Positions 60,554 to 64,000 of a stretch of 64,000 nt of DNA are shown piece by piece; the first letter of the stretch is position 1; every line of letters begins with the position of its first letter. The notes beneath the pieces were generated by a model, which did no database searches, had not been told where the DNA came from, and saw only the letters and a program-made list of their open reading frames with translations. A program made the position numbers and the translations under genes. This DNA comes from Litoreibacter albidus. Lineage in GTDB: Bacteria > Pseudomonadota > Alphaproteobacteria > Rhodobacterales > Rhodobacteraceae. Location of the stretch: assembly GCF_900107015.1 (NCBI RefSeq), contig NZ_FNOI01000006.1, positions 62,001 to 126,000 of the forward strand, in the 5' to 3' direction.

Positions 60554-60588
60554 TAGCTATTCTAATCCTAGTTTAGAAAGATTAGCTA
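60552..60588. promoter_or_regulatory. Repeated elements at the argP-lysE divergent promoter
   Basis: ATTAGCTA occurs at 60552-60559 and again at 60581-60588, 29 bases apart (about three helical turns). Between them TTCTAA (60560-60565) and TTAGAA (60573-60578) form an inverted repeat. The first direct copy overlaps the argP ATG. These are likely ArgP-binding half-sites controlling both genes. Confidence 0.5.
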
Positions 60589-60645
60589 GCTTGCGGGGCG
60601 TTTTTTACCTACCTCAACGGGACCGTTCGGATTGAAAGTAATGAT

Positions 60646-61248
60646 ATGCCTGTATTTTTCTCTGGGTTCGCGCTCAGCTTCACCCTGATCATGGCCATTG
60701 GTGCGCAAAATGCCTTCGTGCTGCGCCAAGGCATACGGCGCGAGCATGTGTTGCTGTGCGTTTTGGTTTGCGCGATCTCTGATGCGGTGCTGATCACGCT
60801 GGGCGTCACAGGGTTCGGCGCACTTAACGAGAAGATGCCGTGGCTTGGCCCCATCATGCGCTACGGCGGTGCGTTGTTCTTGCTGGCCTACGGGGCGATG
60901 GCGATCCGTTCGGCATTGACCGGCACCGAGGCACTGAATGTGGAGGGGCGGGCGCGTAGCGACTGGCGCAAAGTGGTGGCGACCCTGCTGGCACTGACGT
61001 GGCTCAATCCGCATGTCTACCTCGATACGGTGATCTTGCTCGGCTCCATCGCGGCGCAATACGGGGAGGACCGCGCGGTGTTCGGGGCAGGGGCGGTCAC
61101 GGCCTCCTTTGTTTTCTTCTTGCTGTTGGGCTTCGGTGCGCGGCTGCTGGCCCCACTTTTCGTCCGGCCTAAAGCGTGGCGCGTACTGGATGCGTTGGTG
61201 GGGCTGACGATGTGGAGTATCGCGCTGAGCCTGATTATCGCGGGATAG
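60646..61248 (+). CDS. LysE/ArgO-type amino acid exporter
   Basis: 200 residues, about six hydrophobic segments. LysE-family patterns: IGAQNAFVLRQGIRREHV, LGVTGFGAL, LLALTWLNPHVYLDTVILLGSIA (in part). It exports basic amino acids such as lysine and arginine. Divergent from argP, its probable activator. DMT-transporter gene follows at 61287 on the same strand. Confidence 0.93.
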   Translation: MPVFFSGFALSFTLIMAIGAQNAFVLRQGIRREHVLLCVLVCAISDAVLITLGVTGFGALNEKMPWLGPIMRYGGALFLLAYGAMAIRSALTGTEALNVEGRARSDWRKVVATLLALTWLNPHVYLDTVILLGSIAAQYGEDRAVFGAGAVTASFVFFLLLGFGARLLAPLFVRPKAWRVLDALVGLTMWSIALSLIIAG

Positions 61249-61286
61249 GGGTTGCACCCGCCGCCGCATCGGCGTCAGTTGGCGTA

Positions 61287-62186
61287 ATGGCACAGACACA
61301 AAACAGACCGGTGGCGGGCGTACTTTGGATGTTGGTCACGGGCATTATGTTTGTGGCCGTAACCGCGATTGTAAAGCACGTGGGTTCTGACCTGCCGGCC
61401 GCGCAGTCGGCCTTCCTTCGGTACCTCTTGGGACTTGTTTTCCTGATCCCCGCGATCGGGCCGTTGCGCAGGGCAAAGCTGACGCCGCGCGCGCTGAAGC
61501 TGTTCGGTTTTCGCGGTCTTGTGCATACCTTTGGCGTGGCGTCGTGGTTTTATGCGATGACGCAAATCTCCATCGCGGAGGTGACCGCGATGAACTATCT
61601 GGCGCCTGTCTACGTCACCATCGGGGCTGCGTTCTTCCTAGGGGAAAAGCTGGCCTTGCGTCGGATCTTGGCCGTCGGCGTTGCCTTGATCGGCGCGATG
61701 GTCATCCTGCGCCCCGGCTTTAGGGAGCTGTCACCGGGCCATTTCGCTATGTTGTTTACCGCCGTGATGTTCGCGGGCTCCTACCTGACGGCGAAGGTTA
61801 TGGCAGATGAGGTCAGCCCCGCCGTGGTTGTGGCCATGCTTTCAGTTACGGTGACCATCGGGCTCGCCCCGCTGGCGGCCATGGTTTGGGTGACACCGAC
61901 GATGGAGCAACTTATTTGGATGTTCGTGCTCGCCTGCTTTGCCACGGCGGGGCACTACACCATGACACTCGCTTTTCAGGCGGCACCTGTCACGGTCACG
62001 CAGCCTGTCACGTTCCTGCAGCTGTTTTGGGCGGTTTTGCTGGGCGCGCTGGTGTTTGACGAGGGCTTTGACAGTTGGGTGATTTTCGGTGGGTTGATCA
62101 TCTTGGCGTCGGTCAGCTTCATCACATGGCGCGAGGCCGTCTTGAAGCGCTCCACCACGCCGCCGGTGCCAGCGACGAAGGTTTAA
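61287..62186 (+). CDS. DMT-superfamily (EamA) transporter
   Basis: 299 residues with ten hydrophobic segments in two EamA repeats: AVTAIVKHVGSDLPAAQSAFLRYL (in part) in the first and AGSYLTAKVMADEVSPAVVVAML (in part) in the second. It probably exports metabolites. ATG 61287 (MAQTQNRP) is preferred to an earlier start within lysE. Its stop overlaps the convergent exoD gene by four bases. The substrate is unknown. Confidence 0.9.
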   Translation: MAQTQNRPVAGVLWMLVTGIMFVAVTAIVKHVGSDLPAAQSAFLRYLLGLVFLIPAIGPLRRAKLTPRALKLFGFRGLVHTFGVASWFYAMTQISIAEVTAMNYLAPVYVTIGAAFFLGEKLALRRILAVGVALIGAMVILRPGFRELSPGHFAMLFTAVMFAGSYLTAKVMADEVSPAVVVAMLSVTVTIGLAPLAAMVWVTPTMEQLIWMFVLACFATAGHYTMTLAFQAAPVTVTQPVTFLQLFWAVLLGALVFDEGFDSWVIFGGLIILASVSFITWREAVLKRSTTPPVPATKV

Positions 62187-62752
62187 AACAGAAGTCTGAT
62201 GACGACGTAAAACGCGGCGACGCTCGTGCCGCAGGCCAGAAGCATCAATACACCGTTGCGAAATAATAGTGCCAGCCCGATGCACAAGATCGCTGTCATT
62301 GGCAACGTGGTGGCCCCCGGCACGACTTCTAAGGGGGGCACCAATATGCAAAGGGCGACGACCAACGTGGCGGCCAGTCGCCGCGCAGGGCCTGAGACCA
62401 ATAGGTGCAACCGATGGCCCGATAATGTGCGGTCGAGCCACTCGGCCCACGGGCGCAAGTGCTTTAATGTTTTGGTGAGCTTGCCTTCAGGGATTTGGCG
62501 CCGCGCGACGCGGTGTGGCAGCCACAGGTGCGGGTGGCCCATCACAATCTGCGCCGCGAACAGTGCGGTGATCGCAGCAATCGTAGAGGGTACGCCAGGA
62601 ACAAATCCAGCGGGCGACATCTCCACAAGGGGTGGAATGATCAGCAGTGGGGCAGTTCCCCGATGCTCCAACATTTCGACGACGTCGCCGACATCGCGAT
62701 CCCCGTCCACCTTCTGAAGCCCGTCGATAATATCCGTAACTGTATCAGGCAA
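62183..62752 (-). CDS. ExoD-family membrane protein
   Basis: 189 residues with four hydrophobic segments (about 65-85 and 125-188). ExoD landmarks: VVEMLEHRGTAPLLIIPPLVEMSP (in part), PGVPSTIAAITALFAAQIVMGH and RRLAATLVVALCILVPPLEVVPG (in part). ExoD is named for exopolysaccharide and nodule invasion defects in Rhizobium, but its activity is unknown. The start is TTG at 62752. Divergent from betI. Confidence 0.88.
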   Translation of the reverse strand: MPDTVTDIIDGLQKVDGDRDVGDVVEMLEHRGTAPLLIIPPLVEMSPAGFVPGVPSTIAAITALFAAQIVMGHPHLWLPHRVARRQIPEGKLTKTLKHLRPWAEWLDRTLSGHRLHLLVSGPARRLAATLVVALCILVPPLEVVPGATTLPMTAILCIGLALLFRNGVLMLLACGTSVAAFYVVIRLLF

Positions 62753-62814
62753 ATGTACCGCTCCTTGAGGGGCTAACGCTTCGTCTTCAACTCTGTTCCA
62801 CTGGCTTGCGATAT

Positions 62815-62840
62815 TTTTATTGATTGACGAGTCAATAAAA
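62815..62840. promoter_or_regulatory. Putative BetI operator
   Basis: TTTTATTGA (62815-62823), eight bases, TCAATAAAA (62832-62840): nine-base inverted arms, with a second nested palindrome TTGAC-GA-GTCAA (62824-62835). The region lies before betI. It resembles choline-responsive BetI sites (TTGATTG-type) in other proteobacteria. Confidence 0.65.
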
Positions 62841-62858
62841 AAGCCGCAAGCCTACGCC

Positions 62859-63428
62859 ATGCCCAAACTCGGAATGGAACCCATCCGCCGCAAGGCCCTC
62901 GTCACCGCCGCCATCGCTGAAATAGGCGCGGCGGGATCGCTTGATGTCACCGTCAGCGCCATCTCTAAACGTGCGGGCATGTCGTCGGCGTTGGCGCACC
63001 ACTACTTTGGCAACAAAGACCAGATTTTCCTCGCCGCCATGCGCCACATCTTGGCGGGGTTCGCCGTCGAAGTGCATAGCCGCCTGAGTGTCGCCACAAC
63101 AGCGCGAGACCGCCTGAGCGCGCTGGTTGAGGCAAGTTTTGCGCGGTCTTGTTTTGATCCGGAAGTTATCTCCGCTTGGTTAAACTTCTACGTTAAAGCG
63201 CACAGCAGCGCTGATGCGATGCGGCTGTTGCGGGTCTATCAACGCCGTTTGCGCTCTAACCTGATTTGCGCGCTGCGCCCGTTATCTCAGCACCCCGAAG
63301 CGTTGGCGGACGGGATCGCAGCGATGATTGACGGGCTCTATATCCGCGCAGCCCTTGGTGCGCCGATCTCGCAAGATCCCGTTGCCACCATTCTGGCCTT
63401 CACAGCGCCGCACCTAAAGGACACATGA
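62859..63428 (+). CDS. betI: Choline-responsive TetR-type repressor
   Basis: 189 residues. TetR N-terminus (EPIRRKALVTAAIAEIGAAGSLDVTVSAISKRAGMSSALAHHYFGNKD in part) and the BetI C-terminal ligand part. ATG 62859 (MPKLGMEP) matches the usual BetI start; the longer reading extends into the operator. It represses glycine betaine synthesis genes in the absence of choline. Its stop overlaps the betC start (ATGATG), so they form an operon. Confidence 0.94.
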   Translation: MPKLGMEPIRRKALVTAAIAEIGAAGSLDVTVSAISKRAGMSSALAHHYFGNKDQIFLAAMRHILAGFAVEVHSRLSVATTARDRLSALVEASFARSCFDPEVISAWLNFYVKAHSSADAMRLLRVYQRRLRSNLICALRPLSQHPEALADGIAAMIDGLYIRAALGAPISQDPVATILAFTAPHLKDT

Positions 63429-64000
63429 TGACCCAGCCCAACTTCCTGATCTTCATGGTTGACCAGCTCAACGGCACATTTTTTCCTGACGGCCCTGCTG
63501 AATGGTTGCACGCGCCGAACCTGAAAATGCTGGCGGCAAAGTCCACACGCTTCCAAAACGCCTACACCGCGTCGCCGCTATGCGCGCCGGGGCGGGCCAG
63601 CTTTATGACGGGCCAATTGCCGTCGCGCACGGGGGTCTATGACAACGCGGCAGAATTCGCGTCCTCCATCCCGACCTTCGCGCATCACCTGCGCCGCGCA
63701 GGGTACCAGACGTGCCTGTCGGGCAAGATGCACTTCGTCGGCCCTGACCAGCTGCACGGGTTTGAGGAGCGCCTGACCACCGACATCTATCCCGCCGATT
63801 TTGGTTGGACGCCGGACTACCGCAAACCGGGGGAGCGGATCGAATGGTGGTATCACAACATGGGCTCGGTGACGGGCGCGGGTGTCGCCGAAATCTCCAA
63901 CCAGATGGAATACGACGACGAGGTTGCTTACCACGCGACACGCAAGATTTACGATCTGGCGCGTGGGAACGACGAACGCCCGTGGTGTGTGATGGCCAGC
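63425..64000 (+). CDS. betC: Choline-sulfatase, N-terminal part (cut by window edge)
   Basis: 192 codons are present, and the frame is still open at the end of the window. The alkaline-phosphatase-like start FLIFMVDQLNG contains the metal-binding Asp, and SPLCAPGRASFMTGQ contains the C-x-P-x-R motif in which Cys becomes formylglycine. SGKMHFVGPDQLHGFEERL (in part) and WYHNMG are typical of BetC. It releases choline from choline-O-sulfate for betaine synthesis. The start is 63425 or 63428, overlapping betI. The genes after it in roseobacters are commonly betBA, beyond the window. Confidence 0.95.
   Translation, partial: MMTQPNFLIFMVDQLNGTFFPDGPAEWLHAPNLKMLAAKSTRFQNAYTASPLCAPGRASFMTGQLPSRTGVYDNAAEFASSIPTFAHHLRRAGYQTCLSGKMHFVGPDQLHGFEERLTTDIYPADFGWTPDYRKPGERIEWWYHNMGSVTGAGVAEISNQMEYDDEVAYHATRKIYDLARGNDERPWCVMAS

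Noticed and set aside
1-64000. CRISPR arrays, insertion sequences, prophage or integron features
   Set aside because: No regularly spaced repeats, transposase or integrase frames, or phage genes were seen; gene content and direction look like ordinary chromosome.

Overview
The window looks like a chromosomal segment of a marine-type Rhodobacterales (Roseobacter group) alphaproteobacterium. The sequence is GC-rich and densely coded, with no gene-free gap above about 300 bases (the longest, 28564-28816, holds nothing I recognise). Lineage clues are a type-A RNase P RNA, a DUF1127 protein, dispersed his genes (hisB, hisH, hisA, hisF, hisE) interleaved with oppositely oriented small secreted proteins, a betI-betC start at the right edge, and several small exported proteins of roseobacter type. 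This assignment is inferred from gene content, not from a marker-gene phylogeny. I see no insertion sequences, phage genes, CRISPR arrays or rRNA.

Left arm (1-5.7 kb): a catabolic island with a CaiB-type CoA-transferase, a class III aminotransferase, a BKACE/DUF849 beta-keto acid cleavage enzyme, an IclR regulator, and a two-subunit intradiol dioxygenase in alpha-then-beta order. Two intergenic regions share an ATATACAAAAC element embedded in palindromes, which suggests one IclR regulon. The substrate cannot be named from sequence.

5.7-20 kb: a YegD-like Hsp70, a NUDIX hydrolase, a Pit phosphate transporter with a hairpin over its ribosome-binding site, an acyl-CoA synthetase, and then a long leftward operon. 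In transcription order it carries a 26-residue membrane peptide, XpaC-like protein, TelA-like protein, DUF2927 lipoprotein, SPFH-GYF protein, double zinc-ribbon membrane protein, PfkB kinase and Dtd. TerC and an unrecognised 315-residue protein flank it. This is the best candidate for an under-described membrane or metal-stress system in the window.

20-43 kb: mostly housekeeping: RluB, TadA, GatCA, an Excalibur-like lipoprotein, an AmpD-type amidase, rnpB, gamma-glutamyltransferase, L33, a Bax-inhibitor-1 protein, a LysR/quinone oxidoreductase pair, HisN, two purine deaminases, MgtE, an unusual 846-residue membrane-anchored protein with GspL/PilM-like and PilP/GspC-like ends, MetY, RlmB and a tRNA-Tyr.

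43-64 kb: a GT-A type glycosyltransferase, the his cluster, tRNA-Gly, an EEP-family nuclease/phosphatase, a TerB-J-domain protein, 5-formyl-THF cyclo-ligase, a YmdB-type phosphodiesterase, two convergent SLC13 permeases with central RCK-like domains flanking a lipoprotein, YebC, divergent argP/lysE-type genes, a DMT exporter, ExoD, and betI followed by the truncated betC. Short genes added by direct reading are the 26-, 23- and 51-residue ORFs near 17.7, 54.5 and 48.1 kb, rpmG, and both edge-truncated genes.
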